NCBI GenBank assembly: GCA_959347315.1
Contig: OY365811.1
Span: 33,982,321 to 34,046,320, forward strand
Length of the DNA stretch: 64,000 bases
DNA from: Bimastos eiseni
Lineage: Eukaryota; Annelida; Clitellata; Crassiclitellata; Lumbricidae
Reading direction: 5' to 3'
In this document: positions 1-13,666 of the stretch, in pieces
Numbering within the stretch: the first letter of the stretch is position 1
How the letters are laid out: each line of letters opens with the position of its first letter
The notes under the pieces: model-generated
Databases searched by the model: none
What the model was told of the DNA's origin: nothing
What the model saw: the letters and a program-made list of their open reading frames with translations, nothing else
Translations under genes and position numbers: made by a program

Positions 1-346
1 TATATAATTATAGATAATATAATATATATCTCCGTCAGGCTTGAATTAATCCTTCAAAAAAAATATATAGGCCTATGTATTATTGCATATGTATATATAT
101 TATATATATATATATAGTTGCATATTATAGCAAGACGATGCATTTTTGCGGTGATATCTGTGGCTGACGAGCTGGAACAACTGATATGTGTTTCTTCAAT
201 TATCTTATAAGGTTAATGTATATGCAAATTATTCATGCATGCAACATGCATGTAATAAGACAAAAATCCTAAAGAAAGGTGAACTGTATAGGCTTACTTA
301 TGAAAGTAAGATCTATGTATTTCCTTTCGCTGTCTCCTCTGGACAG

Positions 347-352
347 AGCGAG

Positions 353-417
<65 letters not shown>

Positions 418-473
418 AGACAGACAGACTGAGACAGACAGACAGACTGAGACAGACAGACAGACAGACAGAG
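347..473. repeat. Compound (AG)n / (ACAG)n microsatellite
   Basis: About 68 bases of alternating AG are followed directly by about 55 bases of ACAG units interrupted by gactgag. The AG part encodes the RERERE run of a spurious open frame. Confidence 0.95.
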
Positions 474-1972
474 AGGGAAGGGAGAGAAAGATTGTTACAT
501 ATGTTTCAGTAGTAAATCAAACTTATTCGCGACTAATCGGGTCAAAGCTACGTGTCTGCATTTTCCATTTGGAGTCGGTATAATTTCCCAGTTTGTCTGC
601 CATCTCCTATCTGCTGTTTATACATTACGTCAATTCCACATCAGCTAAATAATGAAACAGATACAGAACGGAGGAGTGGCAATGTAAACACGGTCGGCTA
701 TAGCTTTCAACCTAATAGTTAGAATTCAGGAATTAGAAACATTAATCAATAATCTCATTAAACTATGCATAAATAGTCTTATGCAATTACCAGATAACGA
801 CGATAGCATAATTATAACTGACAACCATTTTATGAGGTGTATGCCTACGTTAAGCGTAAATAGACAACATAGATTCCATTCATTAGTCAACCCAAATATA
901 CTCGCACGCTTAATGAATCGCAGCAATTGGCAATAAAACCTCAAAAGGATTTCAAGCAAATATTGTCCATACATGAATTATATGCATCTATGTCAATGTG
1001 CGTAAACCCTCGTGTCTGCGTGGGTTGGTGGTCGAAAGGGTATTTATTCAATGCGCAATGGACTTTGATAGAACTGCATCTGATGGATGGCCCACCCTGT
1101 AGAGCTCAGCAGATGTGCGCATGACCATACGTCGGAGTATCGATGGCATTGAGCAACTGTGAAAGAGGGCGTTGACTAAGGTACAATACAACACAATACA
1201 ACTGTAATTTGATATTGTCAGGTAGGTCCATAGACTCCATATGCAGTATCAAATCCGTTACCAAATCGATCGCCGAAATATTGGCCATGGGTGGATTGGT
1301 GGACGATTGGGTGATTGAATGCAAAGTGCTTGCGTGCATTATGATCAGAATGACTTGGCTTTAGACAAAGAAAGACGTGACCTTAGACAAAGCAACAGCG
1401 AACGAGAAAGTAAAAGGAATGAGAGATAGACGAATTTCAATGTCTTGCGAAAAGCCATCGATGTTGACACTCATTTCGGTTAGCTACTTATTCCAGACAG
1501 GTAGGAAATTGAAGGAAAACACTGTCCAGTCCTATCTACGTCCAGGTTGATATATATCGTCAAAGAAAACAAAGAAAGAAAACTCCAGCGGACAGAAATG
1601 TCATCAAAAATTATGTAGGCCTATTATAAATCGCCGGGATGTGGTTTACTTGCAAAATCAAAGAGTCCCGCCTCATCAGCTTACACAATTACTGATTAAA
1701 GCGACGTCTTGTCTAATTATCACAGCCAATTAGTATATCGAATAACGGTTGATATAAACAAAACACTTTTGAAACAAAGGTGACGCTATATTACCCACAA
1801 TTCTCAGTTCTTTTCGCGTATACCGACAACCTTGTGTAAATTTACGATGGAATATGAAGGCGTTGTGGATTTGCTTCCAACGGCAAATTGCTTTTGATAA
1901 TTATTTGGTCTGTTGTATGAAGCGTTAAATTGACAGCGAGTCTTTTGTTATTGCATTTGCATTTGGACAATT

Positions 1973-1991
1973 ACACACACACACACCCATC

Positions 1992-2022
<31 letters not shown>

Positions 2023-2069
2023 ACACACACACACACACACGAACACACTCACACACACACATACACGCA
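1973..2069. repeat. Imperfect (AC)n microsatellite
   Basis: Blocks of ACACAC are interrupted by cat, caaac and cactc variants over about 97 bases. The next 230 bases stay rich in alternating purine-pyrimidine (acatac, gcatgc). Confidence 0.9.
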
Positions 2070-3996
2070 CGCACATTCGCACAAATCGTGAGCTTATAGA
2101 GTGCAATGGTTCTGAGACTTATGTTATATGACTTAATTAGCCAAGCCCAATAGCACATTGCACTCTAAGCAAAAGAAATATATACACACATACATCCGTA
2201 CACACACATATGCGTGCGGGCATACGCACATAAATGCATAAGTTACATATGCATACATACAATCACACATGCATGCACACGTGCATGTATAAATTATGAT
2301 AAATGCAAACGTCAATGATACATGTATACAAGTCGTTGTCTTCTCTGAACAATCAAGATATATTATTTCTCACGTATACTATAGACAAATTCTAATTGCA
2401 TCCGTCTCTATACACGTATCTGTTACAATGAAAGCGAATGAAAGCATAAAGCAATTCAGCGTATTCGTATTAGGCCTGCCTTCCATTTCCAGCGTAACAG
2501 CGTAACATGGTCGTGCAATTAACGAACCTGCTGTTAATTACATCTGATGTTTCTCAATAGAGGGCGGGATGCTTATGCTTTACTCTGAATCTTCCAAATC
2601 TATCACATCTCATGGCAGGCATGTAACGGGAATTAGATCCATTTCTTGAGAACCATCTTAATTAAAGCCGGATATATGAGCCGTTACTTCGCACGCGGGG
2701 TATTATATTTATGGGTGTCCTTAAAAAAATTGTAATGCGTGTCTGAAGAAAGCAGAAATCCGTTAACTGTATTTCTTCGTACCTCGAGTATGTGGTACAA
2801 TTATCAAGAGTCACACCTACTGGCGCCTATCCCATAGTCATTGTCATGGAATGAAAGCATGACTTCTAAGGACAACGATCGCTGACAAATCAAAAGTTCT
2901 TTGGTAGAAGTATAGTTTATGGTTTTTAAGAATGACGGCCGATGAAATATTCTCAGCTTGTGAATAGTTCTATGGTTCGAACTTTCACGATTAGGTTATT
3001 AGGAGACTATAGTCACAGACATAAAGGCATAAAGATGTCAGCGAATGCTTACAGTACGTCACAGTGATGGGTGTGTTTCAATTTGGTTACTACGCATGTA
3101 GGTACAGAGTGAATGCCACTTTCAACGGGACGCGTCGTTCTGTCTCAGCTATTTTGCTCATTCACACCTTCATATACAACTGCAATGTTCGTAAATATTA
3201 TGCCAGTTGCGAAAGATTGTGCGCTGTAAAAGGCAGTTGAGTTGAACAGGTTGTGGAAATGCGACGACGAGATTGCGATCCAAGTTCCACAAGAAGGCAC
3301 TTGGAAATATATTTGGCAACGACTGCGACACTCCATCCGATGAACGGAAATGAACGTCACTCGCCAAGTAAATGAAAATGAAGTCTCAATCTATTTATCT
3401 GTTTGCATCGTATACTATTCATTGAATGTATTTTGCATATTTAGATATTATTATAACGCCTTTTAAGCACGTCATGTCATTAAATACCGTATCATGAAAT
3501 CACACAGTGATAGAATATTAGCAAGAATAGGTACTGTCACTATAGTAATTAGTTTCCCGCATGAAAGCCATTCAACGAGCTACAACATTACGATGCAACT
3601 ACAATGTATATATATATATAGCTAGTTTATACTTTGTAGAACACACTCAATCATCTCATAAAGGGGTGACCCGACTACTCTCCCTTCAGGGTTTTCTTCT
3701 ACCTTGCTCCTTTTGTTATTATGAAATATGTCTTCCTTGCTGCTATATTGTGTTACGCCGTTACGGGATCAAAAAACGTTATGGTTACGGCGTTGGCCCT
3801 ACTTTTTTTCGAAACCGTATACGACGTTTCACCAATATGAAATGCAGTGCTCTATTCTTGCCGTCCAATCAGACTCACACAATGGTTGCAGACTGAAAGC
3901 GACAGAGCGATGGGAACGAAATTTACTACGCAGCTATAGTTGTGTTCTGAACTACTTCTGAAATACTTGCCGGTAATTCAAGAATGTCTTTTTCAG

Positions 3997-4151
3997 GCGC
4001 AACGTTGACTCTCTCTATTGAGGAACGTCGTCAATCGGTGCCCCAAGGGCTCGTCACGCTCTACTTGACAGAATCTGAAACAGTAAAGATCTACAGTCAG
4101 ATTGACGATTGCACAAACCTTTCACAAGTTGTCTCACCAATATACGAATGA
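3997..4151 (+). CDS. Weak orphan exon candidate
   Basis: The sequence gaatgtctttttcag is a good acceptor. One frame (phase 2) stays open for 50 codons to a TGA at 4149-4151, while the other two frames stop early. The peptide includes LSIEERRQSVPQGLVTLYL. I recognise no family and see no partner exon nearby. It may be a decayed gene piece or chance. There is also an internal ACA|GTAAAG donor. Confidence 0.15.
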
Positions 4152-5490
4152 TTCGCTGACCACGTGGGATGCAAACTAAACAGAATATGGATAACTAATA
4201 GGACACCCACGACTCATAATGTTGTCGTTATGGTCAATGAGAAACCAATGCGAAACGATTACACTGATTCAAAAAAATGCTTAGACCTATACTTGTCGAT
4301 AAGAGCCAGGTTCAATTGTTCAACTAAGGAATTAGCGTCAAGTCTATTGTCGTATTGTCACAAACCCTGCTTGAAGAAATTGCAACAGCCACTGGATAGT
4401 TGGAATCGATACAGTTGCTTTTTCCATGTCAGTTGGATTGGTCAGTTTAACAATTCCTCCGTCTGTCTTTCCCCTTCTGGTCAAAGCGCCTCCCCAACGG
4501 TGAGTGGGAGTCTAATCCTCCTTTAGAAGCCGTGACAATTGCGATGTCACCGTTGCCTTGTATTGCGTCATCTATTAGCCGTTTCCTATTGGCCTACATC
4601 TGGCACGATAGAGAAGGCCTGATTCAGATAATGAATCAATCGTCTCATCAACGATGATATGCTTAATTGCAGACGGATTCTGATTAAAGACTTCACACAT
4701 GTGTCTCCTGCATCTTAACAAGAATAAACGGATCGTGTGTAGCTCTTACAAATTTCTGTCTATCTGACTGTCTGTTTGGCTTTGTCTGTCCATATGTCTA
4801 GCCTTCAGAGAACTTCGTGTAGAACGAGCGAGCGAGCACTATTCTCCAACGAGCACAACACATTCGTTTAACTTTGCACAGCAATCATATCATATCAAAG
4901 CCGTAGATCCTCCACAGCTTCAGTTCCAATCGCAAAGTTGTCTAGTTCGAATTGCGGTGAAGAACGAGTCCCACAAAAACGTCCAGCCGATTGTGTCCCG
5001 ACAACTGGACAAAGGGTCATCTGAGTACAGGCTTGACGGACAGGCAACTGACCTCACTAGACGTCTACGTTTAACCTGAGTGCCTCGGTGAAATTACCCG
5101 TTCGTCCTATACCGCAAGTCAATCCGTGTAGTTCACACAGAATCTGGATGGTGTTACAAGAGGCAGGTGTTGCATGGGTGTGTGCTCCCCAGGGCCATGG
5201 AGCGGCGGACTCAACTGAAAGGTCTAATAAAATGCTGCGAGGCCGATGTACAGAGGCAGCTGTATGTAACAGCGCGTGCCCGATTTACTGACGTTGGATC
5301 CCCAGGGGCCCGGCAGATGGCCGCCCCGAAATTACTTGCACCGCGGCGGTTATGTCTCCAACAGTACTGCTCTGTACTGTGAAGCGTTGGGTGGCGGCAG
5401 CCCATTCGAAACATCATTGCTACTCGCTTCGATACTTGAGCGCTGTATAAGAGAAGTGTACCTAAATTTTGATCTCGCCATATCTCTATC

Positions 5491-5525
<35 letters not shown>

Positions 5526-7974
5526 GCATCGTGGCATATACATATATATATATATATAGTTTCTCCTCTATCCGCCAACGTGTCTGTCTCTTTCTCTGTC
5601 TTACTAATGTCTGCCCTCTCTCTCTGTCTCTCTGTCTCCGTCTCCCTGTATATCGCTTTCATTCTCCTCTCTCGGTTTCTATCCCTGCTGCAGACGTCTG
5701 GACAATGTTTCGTATATACACTGACCCAACTTCCTATGCCTCGTCATGAGTTAGAGGATATCTTCTGAAGCGGCTTTCACCTGCAGGCGTTAAGACACAA
5801 GACAATGGTAAGCTCATAACCCAACAGGTCCTGCCCAATCCACCCTCAGCATTACATAAAAACCACTACAACTTATGAGTCCCGCCCCGACGATAGGGTC
5901 AGAAGCCCAAGTGCGTTCATCTCCGACTCCTGGCTCCTCGAACCATTCATGGTAAAGATCCGCCAATTTTCCTACAATTGTCAATTGGGATCACACTCGG
6001 CCTACTTCTGCTGCTCCGTCAGGGTTGATTCCAGGTTGCATCGAATGTAGTTCGCCCCTACCCCACCAACACGCTGTGTAGGTAAATGGCCATTCATATA
6101 GCGCCTTACATTACTCTCACGAAGGTGCTAGTGTTGGCAGCCCTTCGCAGTTGGTGGGTGTATATATGCCAATGTAATTGACCTACAGCGCGGCAATCCA
6201 TCAGGATCCATTTCATGCATATTTTTTACAGATGTCAACTTCAACGGACGGTGATAATTGATATGTGCTACAATCAAAAACTAGTGCCATATATCCAGCC
6301 GGAAACGATTTTTCTGGCTACTGGCTTGAGCCCCTCAAACGGCTCCCTAACGCAAAACACACAACTTCTAGAAGTCAGCTAGACATTGTCAGGCAGTATG
6401 GCCTCTGTGGTCTACACATATTTTGTCTGACTAAACCCGTTGAAAGCCCCACCAATTGGCTCTCTGGATTCCACAGGAAACGCCGGTGGTGAAACATGTC
6501 TGCAAATCCTTAACCTTGGATTGAACTATATTGGTTTTGCTCGAGCTGTGTTCGAGCCCTATGGTAATTACGAGAATATTATAAGTGTAATTATTAATTT
6601 AAGAAGCGCCACTACATAATGACCAATCACCATCCTATGGCATAGATCAATTGTGAGCAAAGGACTTGCTCTAGGTCCCATACAAAGTGATCATCTCAGG
6701 AAAGATTCAAACTAGAACTCTTCGCGTATAGACCTACCAAGGCGAGCGTTGACCAACGGTGGATCTCTACCACACGCAGCGTAATTACACAATTATTCCT
6801 TCAATTTAAATCGTTTCAGTTTTTATCGTTTGACGTCGTCATTTGGTAATCGTAACCAAAAAGTAGCTTAAGTCAACTTGTTCGCAGGTGCTTATTCTAA
6901 ACATTATGGATAGGTTGGGTCAAATCGGTTCCGGGTCAAGATTAAAAAGAGGTCATGCAGGCAGTTGTTCGAGAATCGTCTTCAAAAGGAGATAACAAAA
7001 ACCCATTTACATTACATCACAATCTCTCTCCATTAGCGCTGGCTGTTCGCCCATAAAATTAATAGTCATGACTTTTCTGAGTCGAAATGCCGAATTATTT
7101 TAGGACGTACACTTGCCTTCAGCTAATTAGCCTGCGATGGTTCTTCTAGAAGCTGTCGACGGCCGTTGTTTCCCGCACTTAATTCAGGGTCAAAGTCTTC
7201 GAACTTCTTCTCTTTCCGCTTCTTGTGCCGCGTTCTTCGTCTTCCTCTTCGCCGTCAACAAAAGCTAAATGTCGCCGCACTTAGTCGTTCTCTGTTATAG
7301 TCTACCCAGTCGGTTGGTCGGTTGGTCCGTTGGTCGGTCAGGCGCGTGCTAGGACGCCTAGGCTCACAGTCCGAGGCGGTGCCTCACGCCAATTGGACGC
7401 CGTGGCGTTACTCAAACCGGTTTCAACCGGTCCATTTGCGAACGCAGTTTTGTTCGTCTGCTTAGATTCGTGTTTGTGCGTCCGTCTGGCACTGTACCGC
7501 GGCTTCAAACGAACCACACCGCGTGAGCGTCTAGGACAATGAAGGGTCTATCGCACAGCGTGTAGTAACTGTAGTCGCAAATGTACGCATCGTCACTGGC
7601 AGAGAAGCTCTGCAGCAGCGCTTCCTGCTACGCGACAATAAGAATGGCTTCAAGAGATTGCGGCGAAAAGTAAAGAGAGGAGTCTCAGCTATAGGCCGAT
7701 GTGAGGATATCGCCAGCTAACCTTACGGTACTGCTGACGTCTAGACACAGTTGCGGTTATCGCTCAATTTTGTGCGTGTATACATACAAAGTTAAGTAGC
7801 GGTGGAATTAGGTATAGTTTCTTATAGTAGGGCCTACGGCTGCGTACAGCACTTACTTGTATGTTCCGCTGATGAGCAATCCTCTGGCGTTGAAGGGTCT
7901 CTCTAGGTGAGGCAAACAAACAAACGTTGTCTGTTTTAAGACAGGCATGTCCTATCCATGAAACGTCGCCACTG

Positions 7975-8045
7975 CTCGCACTCTGGCAGTGCTAGTCCCA
8001 AGCTTTGATAAAGGAGGAGGGCGACGCTAATCATCTTTGTTTTGG
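7975..8045 (+). repeat. Interspersed repeat, GGAGGAGGGCGACGC family, copy 1
   Basis: The copy reads tggcagtgctagtcccaagc, then a short gap, then ggaggagggcgacgctaatc and atctttgtt. The same ordered blocks recur at 41186, 42238 and 52605 on this strand, and in part on the other strand at 33100 and 34835. I infer a SINE or short nonautonomous element; the class is not known to me. Confidence 0.6.
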
Positions 8046-8178
8046 CTCAGCGTCGTTGAATTGCAACAATCGCATAGGTCTAAGGTGCCTGGCTTAAGAC
8101 GCAGATACTGGATAAAGTGTGGCAAGGCGCTAGTAGCAACGTTCAGATAATTAGGTGGGATTTTTAATTGGAAACAGT

Positions 8179-8212
8179 TGTCCATAAATTCCAGAACTGG
8201 AATTTATGGACA
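8179..8212. repeat. Perfect 16-bp hairpin
   Basis: tgtccataaattccag is followed by a two-base spacer (aa) and the exact reverse complement. No transposon ends or coding context surround it. Confidence 0.9.
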
Positions 8213-8393
8213 GAAGAACTGCAGGAAGAAAATTATTATTCAGTTCGAGGAAGGGTCCAAATAGGAACCAGCAACAACACAACTCCTTCCTATAGACTCA
8301 ACTAGCAACTAAAACGAATATATGAATCGATTTTTCTGTTCGTCTGCACTTCGGAAAGAAGGCCATCTATCTAGTTCGATGGTTTTGAATTCA

Positions 8394-8522
8394 AGTATTG
8401 TATTGCATTATAATGTTTGTATTGTATTGTATCATATTGTATTGTTTGCATTTGTTGTTTGCATTTTATTGCTTTGCTTTGCATTGCTTAGTATTGTATT
8501 GTATTGCATTGTACTGTATTGC
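8394..8522. repeat. Degenerate (GTATT)n pentanucleotide array
   Basis: Units of tattg/gtatt with variants (gcatt, gtttg, gcttt) extend over about 130 bases. A spurious open frame runs through it. Confidence 0.8.
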
Positions 8523-11500
8523 CACTAAAGATGGCCAAGTCGATAATCAGTGCTGAAGTTGCTCAGTAGTTGCTGGTCAAGTGTATAGGATGGTGTTACG
8601 TCAGTGCGTTTCGGTTTGCTTGTCCTTAGATCTAGTTTGCTCATCGTTCAACTAATGGAGCAAACAAATGACTTGGTTGAGTTCACTCATTAAGGCTGTT
8701 CAACAGCAAACAGATGTTCTCATTATCAGTTGGTTTATACGTCGTTTAAGTAGGTCTTCTGTAGTCACGCTGTTTGAACATGCAAAAATGCAACATGTCA
8801 TTAACATTTCCATCACCCAGTTAATGACTTCGATAATATTTCAAGGTCATCTTTCAAGTCAATTTTCCCAGTCTTTAACTGCCCTATAGCGTTGATCAGA
8901 TAACATAATAATGACGGCTATCCATCCTAGTAGTTGCTTGCCTCACTGTCTTATTATTCTCTAGAGTTTTCTTTCCTGGATTTTCCGTTATTGTAATTGA
9001 TTTTCACTCATGAGTCATTCGCTGCAGTTTGTCCAATAAACGAATATATATAAATAATTTTATATATATATAAATATATATATACATAATTATATATATT
9101 AGCCTGCAAAAATCTCTAAGTGTGACAATTGCCTTAATTTACTAGCTGACCTCATTGATCACCGATAATTGGTCCATTGTTACGCGGGTTTGCTTATAAC
9201 AACGATCGTCGATGTCTTTTGCCTTGTGGGAATAGACTCTTAATACTTATACAATACATATAGGCCTGCATTGGAACCTGCGAGACTTCGATATTCGATT
9301 CGAAAACGAATCGGACAGCAGTATTCATTTCAAAAATTACGTCTCCATTCTAAACATTACGAATCATGACCCCTTGACCCGCTTTGTTGTAAACTAATAA
9401 TTTTTTTCTATTTTGTTACAAGTGGATTGGATGTTAACTAGACGCGGCATTTAATCCTCGGGGGCTGCTACTGTCGCGGTGCGGTAGTCACAGCCTCTGA
9501 TGAGGATAAAGGTGACATCTAGTCGGTGAAGGTTTAAATGGCAACTGAATGAAAATTTTTGAAGGAGAACAAAGGATGATTCCACTGTCGTCAAGAGTTG
9601 TGTGTGATTTGCTTGCAATTCAAGCAGCAAGCTGTTCGCCGGAGAATTATAAGATAAAATTTTAATTATAACAGATTTGCGCTATAACCCTTTTGAAATA
9701 AGGTCAGACATAAAGAAATTTTTATCCTGGCATTACACGGACCCAAGAGGCTTCGTGTAGTAGTAAACGTGAGATTTAGGCACTGAAGTGCATGATTAAA
9801 TTTTATCAAAATGAAACCAGAACTGAACAGCACAATTGGCTTCACATTTTTGAAATTATGTGCTTCATTTTAATTCTTTTAATTAACTTAATTTATAAAA
9901 AATGATCAGACCCACCTCGATATATATGCTGATCACCTTGCTGCTGTTGTATACAATCACGTGTTGGGCTACGCAACGTGAATATCAAACTGGTATAGGG
10001 GAGAATGTTCTGCTGATTGGATTCGATTCGACTGAAAATGTGTTATTCGCAGGTGTCGCTAATGCATGTAGCCTATAGATATCTAATATTTATTTATCAC
10101 ATTAAATAAGTATTAACGATGGTTCACATTTCTAAGGAACTGATATTTCAAATCAATCAATTTTAGCGAGTAATGAGCATAGAGAATATTCAAGGCAATC
10201 TGAACTAAGTACAAAGCAATCTCAGCTAAGTATCTGCAACACAGTAATTTGAATGATCAAACACTTGTTAGGCGTGCACGCAGAGGGGTCGTCTAGATGT
10301 TTTAAGTAATATCAGGTTAGGCAAACGACGAATGGCGATAGGGATGTTGTTACAAACAGAGGTTCCGTGGCTCTTAATGCAAATAGCCTTAGTATTGATG
10401 CGAGCGATGACTCGTCAATACAATTCATCTTGTCTGTAGTCGAGTAGGTAATGGATTAGTCTTCAAACATTGCGGGCCGTAATTTGTGCGTATAGATATA
10501 TTTGTACATAATTTTTTGACATTAAAACTCATTTACACTTATTTCTTTGGTGTGTACTATGTAGGCCACATGTTGACTCTGCTAAAGAACTGGTTAATAT
10601 GTGAGTTTGGTGATACCCGGTCATGTTATTGGAATTAGTCTTCTTATAAAATATTAAATATATGTTATCGGTAGAAGTATTTGAAGTCCCATGCTACTCA
10701 GAACGCTTCGCAATTATCTAGGCTCAGCAGCGCACCCATCCAAGCCCAGGCTAAATAGAACAAACTTAGGGTTGGAATATAACGTGGCCTCAAAGACTCT
10801 ATAGGCATTAGACGTGGCGACATAAGATGCTCATTCCAGTTTGCAGGGGTGTGGCGCTGCATAATGGTAGTCCACCAATCTTCCTAAAAGAGTGAAGAGA
10901 ACCAAGCCGCTGGACGTTGAGGTTAAAAAGCTGCAGAGCTCTGTAAGTAGGCTAAACATGGAAGACACCCGCGAAGCAGCGCTGAGCCAAGGCAGATCGG
11001 GGAAAGTGATCCGCTGTGAGAAAGACAGCCAGTGCTAGACATAGCGCATAATATACATGTAAGAGGTGTCGTGATCGAATCTTGGGATGCTATCATTAGG
11101 CATAATGTGTAATAATGAATTTACTTCTATTATGTTTTAAAAAAGTTACCTTTGGAGTTTGCTTATTTTAAACTTAGATATATTTCTTTTTCTTTCAGGA
11201 TTTCAGAAAGTCGCAGGTCATCTGAGACAAATTTTTTTGGAAGTCATTGCTCTGAGTCTTAGAGCAAAGAGGGAGAGCTTTAATAAATGCGTATCACATG
11301 ATTCTCATTGAAAATATTTCAAGCCATATTAACATACTCATTTGCACAAGATGTAGTTAGTTTGCATAAGCAATATGTGGAAAATATTCCATTTCTCGCT
11401 CTCCGATTTTTCATTAGTTCAAGTCCTCCGTCTTTTTGTACATCGTCAAGTCCACTCTGAAGCACTGCTATAGGCCTAATAGGTTTCTTTATTGACGCAC

Positions 11501-11744
11501 TCATGGTGCCCGTCCATAAATGGTTCACGCAATTTAAGACGAATTTTACCCCCTTCTCCCTCGTCACACGTCGTCTCAAAAGTCATGACCCCCTCAAATA
11601 TGACATTACAAAGTTCTGCAACCCCACCCCCAGAAACCCAGATGTCCTGAATGTCATATGAAATTTTTTTAACTTGAAACTACATCATAGATGAACGAAG
11701 AGAAACGGAGAAAGTGTAATTACAACAATCATTAAGCATTCCAC

Positions 11745-11815
11745 GATATGATGACGACGATGACGCCGATGATGACGACGACGATGTTGATGATGATGAA
11801 AATAATGATAATAAA
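11745..11815. repeat. GAT/GAC trinucleotide tract
   Basis: atgatgacgacgatgacgcc and similar units run for about 70 bases. They explain the M/D- and S-rich open frames on both strands. Confidence 0.8.
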
Positions 11816-12169
11816 AATTTATATCGAATATACATGTAGGTATCTTGAGCAAGTTCTTCACACACAATTGCTCGGCGCCATCTGTGAAGGGAGGGAAACA
11901 TCTATTGCATTGTCTATATTTTATTGTATTAATTAAGAGCGACCTCCTCACAGGGCACTATAGTTACCCTTTACCGGCAGTTTTTCTAAGGACTTAACAA
12001 AAGACCAGACTGTCCGACAACAATTCGACGACGATATCTGTCAGAGGCTGAAGACAAACGAAGCCTCCACTAATCCAACTCGAGTACAGTTCGGTCAATA
12101 TCCATTCTATCCACACACCTTAAATAATTCCATGTGTCTTGCCGCAGTTGGACCAAGAAGCGGAAGATC

Positions 12170-12412
12170 GAGCGCCAGAGGAGGAGGAGGAGGAGGAGCA
12201 GAAGGAGGGGGAGAAGAAGGAAGAAAATGAGGAAGAGAGAAGAAAGAGGAGAAGGAGAAGAAGGAAAAGAGGAGGAAGAGCAGAAGAAGGAGGAAAATGA
12301 GAAGGAGAAGAGAAAGAGGAAGATGAGAAGGAGGGGAAGAATGTGGAGGGAAAGAAGGGAGAGAAGAGGAGGAGAAGGAAGAGCAAGATGAGAAGAAGAA
12401 GAAGGAGGAGGA
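12170..12412. repeat. Long polypurine tract
   Basis: About 240 bases are almost entirely A and G on the plus strand (gga, gaa and aag units) with only scattered pyrimidines. The R/E/K-rich plus-strand frame and the F/S/L/P-rich minus-strand frames here are by-products of composition, not genes. Confidence 0.9.
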
Positions 12413-12670
12413 TGGGGTGGGTGGTGTATTTACAGTTGCCTTTGGCGTCACTTAACGACCTCTGCCCCAACTGCAGACTGTCTGGGTATCATTGGGGCCT
12501 TCGCTGCCTCTTTGTAGTTCACCGTTGTCGGGTGATTTATTCCACCGGAAGCTGCGAGGTTTAAACTGTGCTGAGAAGAGGGTTTAATGGAAGCCACGGC
12601 TTTCTTATTTGTACTTTGCATGCGTTATGTAGGAGACGAAGTGCTTTCCTGTTTGGGTCCAACCGCTTAT

Positions 12671-12702
<32 letters not shown>

Positions 12703-13525
12703 GTGTTTGTCTGTCTCACTGTCTGTCCATGTATACGCTCATGCGTGCATGCACGATACAGCAATCGCTGGTGCACCAATACATTGTCGTAGTCAGGCTA
12801 AAAGACAGACTATGAGAGTTTTAGAACCAAAGGAACAGATACAGAGTAACAGAGAGAGGTATTGAGAAGAACGGACAGTACTAGGGAGAGAGTTACATAA
12901 TGAAGTTCAGCAACAGAAAAGTTGCTTGTCAAGAGCTGTCCGACTTTTCGCTATGACCATAAAAGACAACATTTTGTAGATAGTCCTCCTTTCCTTCTTC
13001 CCTTCAGTTGGCGTATGGTCTTATGATTGCATGCGAAATGAGGATTGATTTTCAGCATCGTGCATTGACCTCATCAGTTAAATTAGACCAAATTTCAAAG
13101 AAATACTTATTAGAAAGCCAATGCAATGATTTTAACACAGTTTCAAAAGTATATACATGTATTCTAATGTATCAGTGAGGTCAGTTTGTTTGTGTGCATG
13201 CATGTCTGTTTGGCAGTCTGTATGATTGCTTGCTTGCCTGCATGCCTGTCTGTATATCTGTCTGTCTGACTACACGCCCTTAACGTAGTCGGCCTCCATT
13301 GTTGCAAGCATTAGGAAGATAAAGCGTATGGCAGTGATTGTACCTATAAAGCAGTCCTTCGAAATTGCAGCAGTATCTGAGTACGATCCCTCACCCCAAC
13401 CCGGCCCCACCCAACATCACCCCACCCCATTCCACCCCAATCCAACCCCAGAGATGATAAACGAGACTCATTGCGTTGAATCAGATTCTTTCATTGGGAT
13501 TGAGTTCATCCGTCGTCGACTGCTG

Positions 13526-13594
<69 letters not shown>

Positions 13595-13635
13595 CATCTT
13601 CTATGGCAAAAGGCAAAAGTAAAAAGTACATACCG

Positions 13636-13666
<31 letters not shown>

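Larger units (their letters stand above)
1..5460. other. Intergenic region with no recognised gene
   Basis: AT-rich sequence. Simple repeats occur at 347-414 (AG), 415-473 (ACAG-rich) and 1973-2069 (AC). The open frames here are short, carry no family motif and mostly arise from the repeats. One splice-bounded open stretch (3997-4151) is listed separately. A GC-richer patch at about 5080-5400 has several overlapping open frames, but none resembles a known family. Confidence 0.6.
5461..12100. other. Intergenic region with no recognised gene
   Basis: Mostly unique-looking AT-rich sequence. It contains TA tracts (5495-5558, 9046-9097), a LINE-tail-like motif near 6097, one copy of the GGAGGAGGGCGACGC repeat (7975-8045), a perfect hairpin (8179-8212), a TATTG array (8394-8522) and a GAT/GAC run (11745-11815). 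A GC-richer stretch at 7190-7700 has a 70-codon open frame (7330-7542) that matches nothing I recognise and has no splice context I trust. Confidence 0.6.

Noticed and set aside
5167..5749. Frames of 71-157 codons around 5.2-5.7 kb
   Set aside because: Overlapping frames on both strands, partly running into TA and CT simple repeats. No family resemblance.
7330..7542. 70-codon frame in a GC-rich patch
   Set aside because: No recognisable motif, no paired exon, and the GC content alone lowers stop frequency.
12107..12470. Charged Arg/Glu protein (plus) and Ser/Leu/Pro protein (minus)
   Set aside because: Compositional by-products of the polypurine tract.
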